This document shows, in pieces, positions 7,244-16,583 of a stretch of 64,000 nt of DNA; position 1 is the stretch's first letter; each line of letters begins with the position of its first letter. The stretch comes from LZORAL124-50-18 sp051208045. Its GTDB lineage: Bacteria; Pseudomonadota; Gammaproteobacteria; Pseudomonadales; Oleiphilaceae. The stretch spans positions 1,225,014 through 1,289,013 of the forward strand of contig JBPJFY010000001.1 in assembly GCA_051208045.1 (NCBI GenBank), given 5' to 3'. Under the pieces are notes generated by a model. It saw only the letters and a program-made list of their open reading frames with translations. It was not told the DNA's origin and made no database searches. A program made the position numbers and the translations under genes.

Positions 7244-9967
7244 ATGAACCAGACGGAAGAGTCATTGCGTTATCTCCTCAGATTTAAGCAGTCTAAGGTT
7301 GCGTGGTTTGTGTTGGTTTGCGCGTTGATCGTTACTGCAGCCCTGTGGGCGCTCTCTCTGCGACTGGTTGCTGATCGAACCAAAGCGCGCTTTGAAAACC
7401 AGTCATTGCAGTTGAAAACGGCTATTGAGGAGCGATTGCTCAATTATGAGCAGGTGCTCGCAGGCAGCGCGGGACTGTTTGCGGTGGCTGATCTGGTCGG
7501 TAAAGAAGATTGGCACACTTATGTCAACAAGCTGAATATAGATCGATACTATCCGGGCATTCAAGGTATCGGCTACACCCAGCGAATCGTTAAAAAAGAC
7601 CTGCCGAAATTCCTGGAAGAGTTTTCCAGTCAGGACCTGCCCAGTTATCTGCTGAGCCCTTCTCATACCCGGCTGGAATATCATCCGGTCGTCTTTCTCG
7701 AACCAAGAACTTCCCGGAACAAGCGCGCGTATGGCTTCGACCCGTTCAGTGATCCGACTCATCGCGAAGCCATGGAGAAGGCCCGTGACTCAGGCAAGGT
7801 AGCGGTGACCGCGAAGGTCGTGCTTGTGCAGGAGTCGTTAGATGAAGAGCAGCCGGGATTCGTGATGTATTTTCCGGTCTATGAAAACGATAAAGCACTG
7901 GATTTACCCGACCAGCGGCAGGATGCGTTGCTGGGTTTTGTGTTCAGTGCGTTTAGAATGAATAACCTGATGGATGGTATTGTGGGCCTGATTGCCCCCT
8001 TCTTGGATATTCACATCTATGATTCTGATGTTCCCCAGAGAGAAGAAGTGATGTATGCCTCCAACCTTGGGACGCTGGACAATGTTTTTTCGTTCAAGAT
8101 GCATCAAAGTCTGGAATATGGGGGGCGGACCTGGCTGTTGGAAACCCGCACGACACCCGCATTTGATTATCTGGCGTCAGATACACGTCCCAATTGGGTT
8201 TTGGGCTCGGGGATTCTGGTCAGTCTTTTGCTCTTTGTTGTTACTCTGGCGATGTTACGGTCCCGGCTTCTTGCAGTAGTTAACTCGGGCAAATACCGAG
8301 CGATTACGGAGCATACGGAAACCATGACATTGATCTTTGGCGCTGATGGCAATGCGAGTTATGTCAGCCCCAGTTGTCAGCGGATCCTGGGCGTCGACTA
8401 TGCCAAGCTTAACAAGGTCTCCGCCAATCAGCTGGTTCACCCGGATGATTGGCCAACAATACAAGTCGCGTTTGAAGACATTACTGCTGGAAAAAGACAC
8501 TCGATTCAACATATTGTGGCGCGGGTAAAAAATCTTGACGGGGAATGGGTGGACGTAGAAGGTGCGTTGACCGGAATGCTCGAAGTACCTGGGGTGAGCG
8601 GAGTCGTTGGCAACTTCAGAGACGTATCTGACCTGCGAAAGGCACAGTCGGAAATGCGGAAGCTGGCGTATTACGACCCATTGACCGGGCTGGCAAATCG
8701 GCAATTGTTTAAAGACCGGCTTGATCACGCCATTAAGTCCTGTTTGCGTCGTCGAACATCCGCCGCTTTGCTCTATTTGGATTTGGATGGATTCAAAGGC
8801 GTCAATGACACCCTGGGCCACGATGCGGGAGACAAGCTTCTAAAACAGGTGGCGGGCTGGTTGTCCGATGCTGTTCGAGAGGAGGACTCCGTTGCTCGAA
8901 TGGGTGGGGATGAGTTTACGATTTTGCTCACAGAAGTGACCGATGCCTCAGCTGCTGGCAGAGTTGCTGAGAATGTTCTTCAGGCACTGACGAAAAAAGT
9001 CCGGTTAAAGGAGCACGAGGTCGCCGTTTCTGGAAGTATTGGCATTGCCATGATCCCCTCGGATAGCGATGTACCGGAAACAGCCATGAAATTTGCTGAT
9101 TTGGCCATGTATCGGGCCAAAGAGCTGGGCAGAAACAACTTCCAGTTTTTCACGTCCGCTTTGAATATTCGCGCGGCGAGGCACATGCTCATGCTTGAGG
9201 AACTTCGTTCGGCGATCGATTTAAATCAGCTCCGGCTGTTCTATCAACCGAAGATCGAGATCGATTCTCAAAAGGTAGTCGGCCTGGAAGTCCTGCTTCG
9301 CTGGTCACATCCTGACCGAGGCATCGTTGAGCCAAACGAGTTCATGGGGGTCGCGGAAGAAAGTGGCATTATCCTCGCGATGGGGGAGTGGGTGATTCGT
9401 CAGGCCTGCCTTCAGCTGCTGGCGATGAAGAAAGAGTTTGGCGCACTCAAAGTGTCGATTAACCTGAGCTCGAAACAATTGATGGCAAAGAATTTTTTAG
9501 CGATGTTGGAGGACACTTTTCGTTCGACCGGCTTCGATTCCTCGGATATGGAGATTGAGATTCGTCCGGAGGTAATTAAGAAAGAAAGTCCGGCCATCAT
9601 GACTGTACTTAACAGGCTCAGCCAGAAGGGCGTAAGTATCGTACTGGATGATTTTGGTTTGGAGTTGTGCTCTATGGATGTCCTGAATGCACTGCCTGTG
9701 AGTGCCGTGAAGCTGGATCAGGAGTTTACGTGTTCGAAAATTGCTCAGCGCGACTGTGAAAACATCACATCAGCAGTGATTGCGATGGCAAGGAAGTTGG
9801 GATTAAAGGTAATCGCTGAAGGTGTAGATAATCCGGCGTACTTGAATTTCCTCCGTGAAAACCGTTGCAACTACGCCCAGGGCTATCTCATTACTCCTCC
9901 ACTGTCTGAAGAAGCAATCTCCGGATTCCTGGCCACCTATGGTAGCGCTGCAAATCAGTTTACTTGA
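7244..9967 (+). CDS. Membrane CHASE-PAS-GGDEF-EAL cyclic-di-GMP signalling protein
   Basis: A 907-residue protein with a membrane segment near residues 19-40, a CHASE sensor domain outside the membrane (ending before a second segment near 320-340), a PAS domain, a GGDEF domain and an EAL domain. The GGDEF site is intact (ARMGGDEFTILL) and has an RxxD inhibitory site (REED) five residues before it, so diguanylate cyclase activity is likely. The EAL domain is divergent: the signature reads EVL, and the DDFG loop continues as LELCSM instead of the usual TGYSSL. The ATG at 7244 has AAGG seven bases upstream. It stands alone between mucD and lepA. Its ligand is unknown. Confidence 0.9.
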   Translation: MNQTEESLRYLLRFKQSKVAWFVLVCALIVTAALWALSLRLVADRTKARFENQSLQLKTAIEERLLNYEQVLAGSAGLFAVADLVGKEDWHTYVNKLNIDRYYPGIQGIGYTQRIVKKDLPKFLEEFSSQDLPSYLLSPSHTRLEYHPVVFLEPRTSRNKRAYGFDPFSDPTHREAMEKARDSGKVAVTAKVVLVQESLDEEQPGFVMYFPVYENDKALDLPDQRQDALLGFVFSAFRMNNLMDGIVGLIAPFLDIHIYDSDVPQREEVMYASNLGTLDNVFSFKMHQSLEYGGRTWLLETRTTPAFDYLASDTRPNWVLGSGILVSLLLFVVTLAMLRSRLLAVVNSGKYRAITEHTETMTLIFGADGNASYVSPSCQRILGVDYAKLNKVSANQLVHPDDWPTIQVAFEDITAGKRHSIQHIVARVKNLDGEWVDVEGALTGMLEVPGVSGVVGNFRDVSDLRKAQSEMRKLAYYDPLTGLANRQLFKDRLDHAIKSCLRRRTSAALLYLDLDGFKGVNDTLGHDAGDKLLKQVAGWLSDAVREEDSVARMGGDEFTILLTEVTDASAAGRVAENVLQALTKKVRLKEHEVAVSGSIGIAMIPSDSDVPETAMKFADLAMYRAKELGRNNFQFFTSALNIRAARHMLMLEELRSAIDLNQLRLFYQPKIEIDSQKVVGLEVLLRWSHPDRGIVEPNEFMGVAEESGIILAMGEWVIRQACLQLLAMKKEFGALKVSINLSSKQLMAKNFLAMLEDTFRSTGFDSSDMEIEIRPEVIKKESPAIMTVLNRLSQKGVSIVLDDFGLELCSMDVLNALPVSAVKLDQEFTCSKIAQRDCENITSAVIAMARKLGLKVIAEGVDNPAYLNFLRENRCNYAQGYLITPPLSEEAISGFLATYGSAANQFT

Positions 9968-10150
9968 CTGGCTGTTCTCTAACGAGGCTTCCCCCACTCG
10001 TAGCTTGATTGGGTAATATGACAGATTGCACAGGAAATCTATGACTTTCACTGCCGTTTTGAGATAAAATGCGCGGCCTGTGTTTGGTCACAGCCTACGT
10101 TGTCGTCCCGTATTATTGTGTTGTCCCGTTTTTTAAAGTGAGCCGTATTT

Positions 10151-11950
10151 GTGAGCAGCTTAAAGCATATCCGAAATTTTTCCATTATCGCCCATATCGA
10201 CCACGGCAAGAGCACCCTGGCTGATCGCTTTATCCAGGTCTGTGGCGGGTTAACCGAGCGAGAGATGTCGGAACAGGTGCTGGATTCCATGGATATCGAG
10301 CGGGAGCGTGGTATTACCATTAAAGCCCAAAGCGTCACCCTGGACTATACCGCGAAAGATGGCGAGACTTATCAGCTGAACTTTATTGATACCCCGGGGC
10401 ATGTGGATTTTTCTTATGAGGTTTCGCGCTCCCTGGAGGCATGTGAAGGTGCCCTGCTTGTTGTGGATGCGGCGCAGGGTGTCGAGGCGCAGTCTGTCGC
10501 CAATTGCTATACCGCCATTGAACAAGGGCTGGAGGTTTTGCCGATTCTCAATAAGATGGATTTGCCTCAGGCTGAGCCAGATCGCGTAAAGGCAGAGATT
10601 GAGGACATCATCGGCATTGATGCTCACGATGCGGTGCCCTGCTCGGCAAAAAGTGGATTGGGCGTAGAAGACGTGCTGGAAGAAATTGTTAAGCGAATTC
10701 CTGCGCCTGAGGGTGACGTGGGGGCTGAATTACAAGCATTGATTATCGATTCCTGGTTCGACAATTACTTGGGCGTGGTCTCTCTGGTTCGTGTGAAGCA
10801 AGGTACGCTGAAGAAAGGGGATAAGATTCTAGTGAAATCCACAGGCGTGTCCGAGCAAGTGGATTCCGTTGGCGTTTTCACCCCGAAGCGATTCGAGAAG
10901 AAAGAGTTGAAAGCGGGAGAAGTGGGGTTTGTTGTCGCCGGGATCAAGGACATTCATGGCGCGCCTGTTGGTGACACCATCACGCATGGTAAAACGCCCA
11001 ATGTGGCTGCGTTGCCAGGATTCAAGAAAGTTCGTCCTCAGGTATTTGCCGGTCTTTTCCCGGTCAGCTCGGATGACTATGAAGATTTTCGGGATGCGCT
11101 CGAAAAGCTAACTCTCAATGATGCATCGCTGTTTTATGAGCCGGAAACGTCGGATGCCCTGGGTTTTGGTTTTCGTTGTGGCTTTCTGGGCATGCTTCAC
11201 ATGGAAATTATCCAGGAGCGCCTGGAGCGGGAATACGATCTTGACTTGATCACTACCGCACCCACGGTAATCTATGAAGTCGTGACGCGTGGGAAAGAAG
11301 TGATCAAGGTGGATAACCCTTCAAAAATGCCAGATCCGGGTTCTATCGATGAAATGCGAGAGCCGATCGTTGAAGCCAATATTCTGGTGCCTCAGGACTT
11401 TCTGGGCAATGTTATCAGCCTGTGCGTTGAAAAGCGTGGCATTCAACGTGACATGAAATTTATTGGGGGGCAGGTCTCTCTGACGTATGAGCTGCCGATG
11501 AATGAGGTCGTATTGGATTTCTTTGATCGGATAAAATCCGTCAGTAAGGGGTTTGCTTCGCTGGATTATCACTTTGTGCGGTTTGAGTCAGCCTCGCTGG
11601 TGAAACTGGATATCCTGATCAACAGCGAAAAAGTGGATGCACTCGCGCTGATTGTTCATAAGGACAATGTTCAGAGCAAAGGGCGTCAAATGGTGGAGAA
11701 GATGAAAGATCTGATCCCCAGGCAGATGTTTGATGTGGCTATTCAGGCAGCGATCGGTGGGCATATCATTTCACGTCAAACAGTGAAAGCATTGAGAAAG
11801 AACGTGACCGCCAAATGTTATGGTGGTGATGTCAGCCGTAAGAAAAAGCTGTTGCAGAAACAGAAGGAAGGCAAAAAGCGCATGAAACAAGTGGGTAGAG
11901 TAGAGATTCCCCAGGATGCCTTCCTGGCTGTGTTGAAGGTGGATAGTTAA
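10151..11950 (+). CDS. lepA: Elongation factor 4 (LepA)
   Basis: A 599-residue translational GTPase. The G1 motif HIDHGKSTLADR, the RGITIKAQ switch I, DTPGHVDF and NKMDLP are all present, followed by the EF-G-like domains and the LepA-specific C-terminal domain (MPDPGSIDEMREPIVEANI ... KKRMKQVGRVEIPQDAFLAVL). EF4 acts on stalled or mis-translocated ribosomes. The start is GTG 10151. It is followed 83 bases later by lepB, the classic lepAB arrangement. Confidence 0.97.
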   Translation: MSSLKHIRNFSIIAHIDHGKSTLADRFIQVCGGLTEREMSEQVLDSMDIERERGITIKAQSVTLDYTAKDGETYQLNFIDTPGHVDFSYEVSRSLEACEGALLVVDAAQGVEAQSVANCYTAIEQGLEVLPILNKMDLPQAEPDRVKAEIEDIIGIDAHDAVPCSAKSGLGVEDVLEEIVKRIPAPEGDVGAELQALIIDSWFDNYLGVVSLVRVKQGTLKKGDKILVKSTGVSEQVDSVGVFTPKRFEKKELKAGEVGFVVAGIKDIHGAPVGDTITHGKTPNVAALPGFKKVRPQVFAGLFPVSSDDYEDFRDALEKLTLNDASLFYEPETSDALGFGFRCGFLGMLHMEIIQERLEREYDLDLITTAPTVIYEVVTRGKEVIKVDNPSKMPDPGSIDEMREPIVEANILVPQDFLGNVISLCVEKRGIQRDMKFIGGQVSLTYELPMNEVVLDFFDRIKSVSKGFASLDYHFVRFESASLVKLDILINSEKVDALALIVHKDNVQSKGRQMVEKMKDLIPRQMFDVAIQAAIGGHIISRQTVKALRKNVTAKCYGGDVSRKKKLLQKQKEGKKRMKQVGRVEIPQDAFLAVLKVDS

Positions 11951-12033
11951 TTCATTTTCGGGAAGGATTTAAGTTTGACGTGGTTAATTGAAATGGAGCC
12001 TGGCAGGAGGCTTCCTGTTAGGGTGTAAGACGA

Positions 12034-12852
12034 ATGGATATAAATTTTCCTCTGGTGCTGGTGGTCTTGACGTTTGGCACGGGTTTGATTTGGTTGGGCG
12101 ACCGGCTGTTTTTTCTACCTAAACGCCTCGCTCAATCAGAAAGTGGAGCGGCAGTATCTGGTGACTCGAGTAATATTGATGCGGCGTCTTTCCCTAAAGA
12201 GCCATCCATCGTTGAAATGAGTCGGTCGTTTTTTCCCGTGCTCGCCTTGGTGCTGGTGTTGCGCTCCTTTCTCGTAGAGCCCTTCCAGATTCCCTCTGGC
12301 TCCATGTTACCCACGCTGGAAGTTGGTGACTTCATACTCGTCAATAAATTTACCTATGGTATCCGCTTGCCGGTGTTGGACACCAAGGTTGTATCGTTGA
12401 ACGATCCCGAGCGTGGCGATATTCTGGTCTTTCGGTTTCCCAAGGATAATAGAACGAACTATATCAAGCGGGTGGTCGGTGTTCCTGGGGATGTCGTGCG
12501 CTATAAAGATAAGCAGCTCTGGATCAACGGTAACTTACTGGATAGCAAGTTCCTGGGACAAATCAACAACATGGAAATGTTTCAGGAACAGCTGGTTGAA
12601 GTCAATCACAAAATATTTAAAAATGCCTCCGGATTTACGTATCCCGGGGAAGAAGGTGAATGGGTAATTCCAGAAGCGAGCTATTTTGTGATGGGGGATA
12701 ACCGGGACAACAGTAATGACAGCCGGTTTTGGGGCGTTGTGCCAGATCAGAATATTGTAGGTAAGGCCTTTGCGATATGGATGCACTGGGAAACCCTGTT
12801 TTCCTTACCCAGTTTTTCCAGAGTGGGGAGTATTGATAAGACGGATTCGTAA
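12034..12852 (+). CDS. lepB: Signal peptidase I (LepB)
   Basis: An inner-membrane serine protease that removes signal peptides from exported proteins. The 272-residue chain has an N-terminal membrane segment (residues 5-25), a second around residues 62-82, then the catalytic serine in PSGSMLPTL and the catalytic lysine in YIKRVVGVPGD, with the conserved GDNRDNSNDSR(F/Y)WG box near the C-terminus. Family S26 length is normal. Promoter elements are not obvious; it probably shares transcripts with lepA. Confidence 0.96.
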   Translation: MDINFPLVLVVLTFGTGLIWLGDRLFFLPKRLAQSESGAAVSGDSSNIDAASFPKEPSIVEMSRSFFPVLALVLVLRSFLVEPFQIPSGSMLPTLEVGDFILVNKFTYGIRLPVLDTKVVSLNDPERGDILVFRFPKDNRTNYIKRVVGVPGDVVRYKDKQLWINGNLLDSKFLGQINNMEMFQEQLVEVNHKIFKNASGFTYPGEEGEWVIPEASYFVMGDNRDNSNDSRFWGVVPDQNIVGKAFAIWMHWETLFSLPSFSRVGSIDKTDS

Positions 12853-12899
12853 ACATTGGCTACAGTTAGGGTAGGCGTGATTATTTTAGAGGATTTATT

Positions 12900-13292
12900 A
12901 TGACGACTTATCGTTCTCGTAAGGTGCAACACGGGGCTTCTACACTCGGAATTCTGTTCATTCTGATTTCTTTAGCAACGTTTATGATGGTTGGCGTGAA
13001 GGTTGTTCCGATGTATATGGATAATGCCACGATTAATTCGGTGGTCACTGGCTTGGAAAATGAGCCCGGAATTGTGAAGCTGAATCATGACCAGTTGCAC
13101 TACAAGATTATGAAGCTGCTGACGATAAACAACATTCGAAGCATTACCAATGAGCAGGTTGTGATCAAACGAGAAAATGGTAAATTGACTGTGGATGTTG
13201 ATTATGAAGTAAGAGAAAACATATACCGCAATCTGGATGCAGTTGCCTCTTTTAAAAACCATTTTGAAACAAAAATCCCTGAAGGGCAGTAG
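12900..13292 (+). CDS. DUF4845 membrane protein
   Basis: A 130-residue protein with one N-terminal membrane segment (GILFILISLATFMMVGVKVVP) and a soluble C-terminal domain of about 90 residues that includes DVDYEVRENIYRNLD. The family is found almost always between lepB and rnc in Pseudomonas-like bacteria, as here, and its function is unknown. The gene is 12 bases upstream of rnc, so probably co-transcribed. Confidence 0.85.
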   Translation: MTTYRSRKVQHGASTLGILFILISLATFMMVGVKVVPMYMDNATINSVVTGLENEPGIVKLNHDQLHYKIMKLLTINNIRSITNEQVVIKRENGKLTVDVDYEVRENIYRNLDAVASFKNHFETKIPEGQ

Positions 13293-13303
13293 TTAGAAGG
13301 CCC

Positions 13304-13993
13304 ATGATCTCCCCTGATAACATCCAGAGAATTGAAAAAACTCTTGGTTACGCTTTCAAGAACACTGATCTGCTTGTGTTGGCCTTAACTCATCGAAGTC
13401 TCGGACATCAGAATAACGAGCGGCTGGAGTTTCTGGGCGACGGCTTGCTGAATTGTGTAATCGCAGAGTACCTCTTTCATCATTTTCCAAAATTAAAAGA
13501 AGGGCACATGAGCCGACTCCGGGCCGGATTGGTCAAAGGAGCCACGTTGTCTGAAATTGCGCGAGAGTTTGGGTTGGGGGATTACATCCTGCTGGGCCCC
13601 GGTGAGTTAAAAAGTGGTGGTTACCGGCGTGACTCGATACTGGCGGATGCGGTAGAAGCAATCATTGGGGCGATTTACCTGGACAGTGACTTTAACCAGT
13701 GCCAAACGTCGATTTTGGGCTGGTTCGAGTCCAGGCTACGAGCGCTACCTCAAAATGGCATTCCCAAGGATTCGAAAACCAGGCTCCAGGAGTTTCTCCA
13801 ATCTCGACAGTTGGATTTGCCTGACTATGAAGTTGTGGAAATCACTGGTGAGGCGCACAAACAAACGTTCTACGTGGGTTGTAACATTAAAGCAAAAGCG
13901 CTGGTTACAAAAGGTTCCGGCACCAGCCGGAGAATTGCGGAGCAGGAGGCGGCGCGGCAAGCGTTGATCGAGCTGGGGGTTGGGGATGACTAA
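13304..13993 (+). CDS. rnc: Ribonuclease III
   Basis: A 229-residue double-strand-specific endoribonuclease that processes rRNA precursors and regulates mRNAs. The catalytic signature NERLEFLGDGLLN is present near residue 38, with the second acidic site in DAVEAIIGAIYLD, and a C-terminal double-stranded RNA-binding domain (KTRLQEFLQSR...GTSRRIAEQEAARQAL). Its end overlaps the era start by 8 bases, suggesting translational coupling. In E. coli rnc autoregulates the rnc-era-recO operon by cleaving its leader; I cannot see that structure clearly here. Confidence 0.97.
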   Translation: MISPDNIQRIEKTLGYAFKNTDLLVLALTHRSLGHQNNERLEFLGDGLLNCVIAEYLFHHFPKLKEGHMSRLRAGLVKGATLSEIAREFGLGDYILLGPGELKSGGYRRDSILADAVEAIIGAIYLDSDFNQCQTSILGWFESRLRALPQNGIPKDSKTRLQEFLQSRQLDLPDYEVVEITGEAHKQTFYVGCNIKAKALVTKGSGTSRRIAEQEAARQALIELGVGDD

Positions 13994-14873
13994 GTGTGGA
14001 TTTGTAGCGATTGTTGGGCGACCCAATGTTGGGAAATCCACTTTATTGAACCGTATTCTTGGACAAAAAATCAGTATCACATCAAAAAAGCCGCAGACCA
14101 CCCGGCACCAGATTTTGGGCATTAAGACCGAAGCAGAAGCTCAGGTGATATACGTGGATACGCCTGGCATGCACTTGAAAGAAGAGCGGGCTATCAATCG
14201 TTATATGAATCGTGCCGCGGGAGCTGCACTGAAAGATGTAGACGTTGTGGTGTTCATGGTGGATCGAACGCAATGGACACCCGATGATGACATGGTGCTG
14301 AGCAACATAAAGAATGTTCAAGCGCCAGTGCTGTTGGCGGTAAACAAAGTGGATCAGGTTAAAAATAAGGACTTGTTGTTGCCTGCCATTGAATCTCTTT
14401 CAGCGCGATTTGACTTTGCAGAGATTGTACCTCTTTCAGCGGAGAAGGGGCTTAATGTGAAGGCGTTGGAAGACGCTATCGTTATGCGAATTCCAGAGAG
14501 TATCCACTATTACCCCGAGGATCAGGTTACTGATCGCTCATCGCGGTTTTTGGCGGCAGAGCTGGTGCGAGAGAAAGTGATGCGTCAGTTGGGTGAGGAA
14601 GTGCCTTATTCGGTGGCCGTGGAGATTGAAGAATTTAAAGATGACGAAAAACTGATCACGGTAAGTGCATTGATCCTGGTTGAGCGCCAGGGACAGAAGA
14701 AGATTGTGATTGGCAATAAAGGCGAACAGATCAAAGTCATCGGCAGAGATGCGAGACTGGATATGCAACGCGCTTTCGGCAAAAAGGTGATGTTAAACCT
14801 CTGGGTCAAAGTCAAAAGCGGGTGGGCGGACAGTGATCGTGCGCTGAAATCACTGGGATATTTCGATGTATGA
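13986..14873 (+). CDS. era: GTPase Era
   Basis: An essential GTPase for 30S ribosome maturation. G1 GRPNVGKST, G3 DTPGMH and G4 NKVD are seen, followed by a KH RNA-binding domain near the C-terminus (ERQGQKKIVIGNKGEQIK). From ATG 13986 the protein has 295 residues; a TTG six bases earlier is possible but less likely. The stop overlaps the recO start (ATGA). Confidence 0.97.
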   Translation: MTKCGFVAIVGRPNVGKSTLLNRILGQKISITSKKPQTTRHQILGIKTEAEAQVIYVDTPGMHLKEERAINRYMNRAAGAALKDVDVVVFMVDRTQWTPDDDMVLSNIKNVQAPVLLAVNKVDQVKNKDLLLPAIESLSARFDFAEIVPLSAEKGLNVKALEDAIVMRIPESIHYYPEDQVTDRSSRFLAAELVREKVMRQLGEEVPYSVAVEIEEFKDDEKLITVSALILVERQGQKKIVIGNKGEQIKVIGRDARLDMQRAFGKKVMLNLWVKVKSGWADSDRALKSLGYFDV

Positions 14874-15613
14874 CACAGCAGCGTGTGGATGGGGAGGCTG
14901 CTTATGTTGTTGACGTGCGCTCCTATCGTGAAACCAGTGTACTCGCCAAACTACTCACATTAAACCATGGTATCGTATCAGTTGTTGCAAAAGGTGTTCG
15001 CGGGAGCAACCGCGGAAACGCTGGACTGCTTCAGCCCTGTATACCTCTCTTGGTTTCCTGGCAGGGGACGCGGGAGCTTAAAACGCTACTATCGGTTGAT
15101 CCAGCGACGCCATATCGCTTCGCTCCCACGTTGCCAGGTGAGTATCGTTATGCTCTCCTGTACATCAATGAACTGCTCGCCAGATTGTTGCGCGACAGTG
15201 TTGATCCAGGGATGATTTTTGCGCACTACTGTGTGTTTCTAGAGCAAATCAAACAGCAATTACCACTGGAGCCAAGTCTCAGGACGTTCGAGCGGCAACT
15301 ACTCGAGTATTTGGGGGTTGCGTACGATATGTCGCAGGACTATGAGACCGGTGAACCTATCCAACAACAACAACACTATGCACTCGTTGACGGTGAGGGA
15401 TTCCATAAGGTATCAGCAGGGACAAATCAAACCCCGGAAACGTCATTGATTCCTGGTGACGTGCTTCTGCAAATTGCGGCGGGCGATTTCACCCGAGAGG
15501 CGGCTAATTTTTCCAAATTCATCCATCGTCATCTCATTGGTCAGTTGTTAGGCGGAAAGCCGCTAAAAAGCCGAGAGCTTTTTATAAAAATGAAGGAGCT
15601 AAAAAATGGCTAG
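14870..15613 (+). CDS. recO: DNA repair protein RecO
   Basis: A 247-residue recombination mediator that helps load RecA on SSB-coated gaps in the RecFOR pathway. The N-terminal OB-fold (VDVRSYRETSVLAKLLTLNHGIVSVVAKG) is typical, followed by the helical domain. The zinc-binding cysteines found in some RecO proteins are absent, as in other gammaproteobacteria. The ATG at 14870 overlaps the era stop and the 3' end overlaps pdxJ by 8 bases. Confidence 0.94.
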   Translation: MTQQRVDGEAAYVVDVRSYRETSVLAKLLTLNHGIVSVVAKGVRGSNRGNAGLLQPCIPLLVSWQGTRELKTLLSVDPATPYRFAPTLPGEYRYALLYINELLARLLRDSVDPGMIFAHYCVFLEQIKQQLPLEPSLRTFERQLLEYLGVAYDMSQDYETGEPIQQQQHYALVDGEGFHKVSAGTNQTPETSLIPGDVLLQIAAGDFTREAANFSKFIHRHLIGQLLGGKPLKSRELFIKMKELKNG

Positions 15614-16349
15614 CAAATACTTTAACTCCAATCGAATTTTGTTGGGTGTCAATATTGATCACATCGCAACACTTCGAGAAGCGCGGGGAACGCGATATCC
15701 GGATCCGGTGCATGCGGCATTGATCGCTGAAGCGGCTGGTGCTGACGGGATTACCATTCATCCAAGAGAAGATCGCAGGCATATTCAGGATCGTGACGTA
15801 TTGTTACTTAAAGAAGTGCTAAATACGCCCATGAATCTGGAGATGGCCACCACAGACGCGATGGTCGCGTTCGCTAAGCAGGTTAACCCTGAATGTTGTT
15901 GTCTGGTACCCGAAAAAAGGGAGGAGCTCACGACGGAAGGCGGACTTGATGTGGTGGGGCAGGAGGAGCGCATACGGCGAGTCTGTGGTGAGCTGGGAAG
16001 TATGGGGATAGAAGTTTCCCTGTTTATTGACGCTGATCCTGATCAGATTGAAGCATCACATCGGTGTGGCGCGGCTGCGGTAGAAATCCACACGGGCCAT
16101 TATGCCGATGCACCGATGCTGAAAGCTCAAGAGAAGGAGTTGAAGAAAATTCAACAGGGGGTGGATCATGCGCTCGGGCTCGGCTTGATCGTCAATGCGG
16201 GTCACGGTCTCCATTATCACAATGTAGAGCCGATTGTGGCCATTCCTGGCATCAACGAGCTCAACATAGGCCATAGTATTGTTGCCCAGGCCTTGTTTGT
16301 CGGCTTGGATAAGGCGGTGGCAGATATGCGGGCATTGTTGATGCGCTAG
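15606..16349 (+). CDS. pdxJ: Pyridoxine 5'-phosphate synthase
   Basis: Condenses 1-deoxyxylulose 5-phosphate and aminoacetone 3-phosphate to pyridoxine 5'-phosphate. The 247-residue TIM barrel shows LLGVNIDHIATLREARGT at the start, the catalytic region GADGITIHPREDRRHI, CCLVPEKREE and EIHTGHYAD, and the C-terminal NAGHGLHYHNV with ELNIGHSIV. It closes the rnc-era-recO-pdxJ run. No acpS follows, unlike in enteric bacteria. Confidence 0.97.
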   Translation: MASKYFNSNRILLGVNIDHIATLREARGTRYPDPVHAALIAEAAGADGITIHPREDRRHIQDRDVLLLKEVLNTPMNLEMATTDAMVAFAKQVNPECCCLVPEKREELTTEGGLDVVGQEERIRRVCGELGSMGIEVSLFIDADPDQIEASHRCGAAAVEIHTGHYADAPMLKAQEKELKKIQQGVDHALGLGLIVNAGHGLHYHNVEPIVAIPGINELNIGHSIVAQALFVGLDKAVADMRALLMR

Positions 16350-16389
16350 ACGAAATAGAGGGATGCTACACGTGTCTCGTAAATAATTT

Positions 16390-16455
16390 TGACAGATTGC
16401 TCATGGTTGAGGCGTAACAAGGACAGTATCAGCGGGTGGTTATCCCGATCTGTCA
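16390..16455 (+). promoter_or_regulatory. Inverted repeat upstream of a sigma-54 promoter (possible enhancer-binding site)
   Basis: TGACAGAT at 16390-16397 and its exact reverse complement ATCTGTCA at 16448-16455 lie 50 bases apart. They end about 80 bases before the -24 element at 16532, the distance expected of activator sites for sigma-54 promoters. In other bacteria the PEP-CTERM genes are linked to the PrsK/PrsR two-component system, whose regulator is of the sigma-54 type. That PrsR binds here is inference only. Confidence 0.4.
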
Positions 16456-16531
16456 TATTTTTTTACAAGGCTTGGCTGGATGCCAGGTTGAATCACATTT
16501 TGTGCGTTGAAAAATAGTGAGAAATGCTAAG

Positions 16532-16548
16532 TTGGCAAGTGGATTGCA
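16532..16548 (+). promoter_or_regulatory. Predicted sigma-54 (RpoN) promoter of the PEP-CTERM gene
   Basis: TTGGCAAG at 16532-16539 and TTGCA at 16544-16548 place the invariant GG (16534-16535) and GC (16546-16547) exactly ten bases apart, close to TTGGCACG-N4-TTGCW. Transcription would begin near 16559, about 25 bases before the ATG at 16584. Confidence 0.7.
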
Positions 16549-16583
16549 TAAAGTGGTCTAAGCTTTATAGGGAGTAGATGGTA

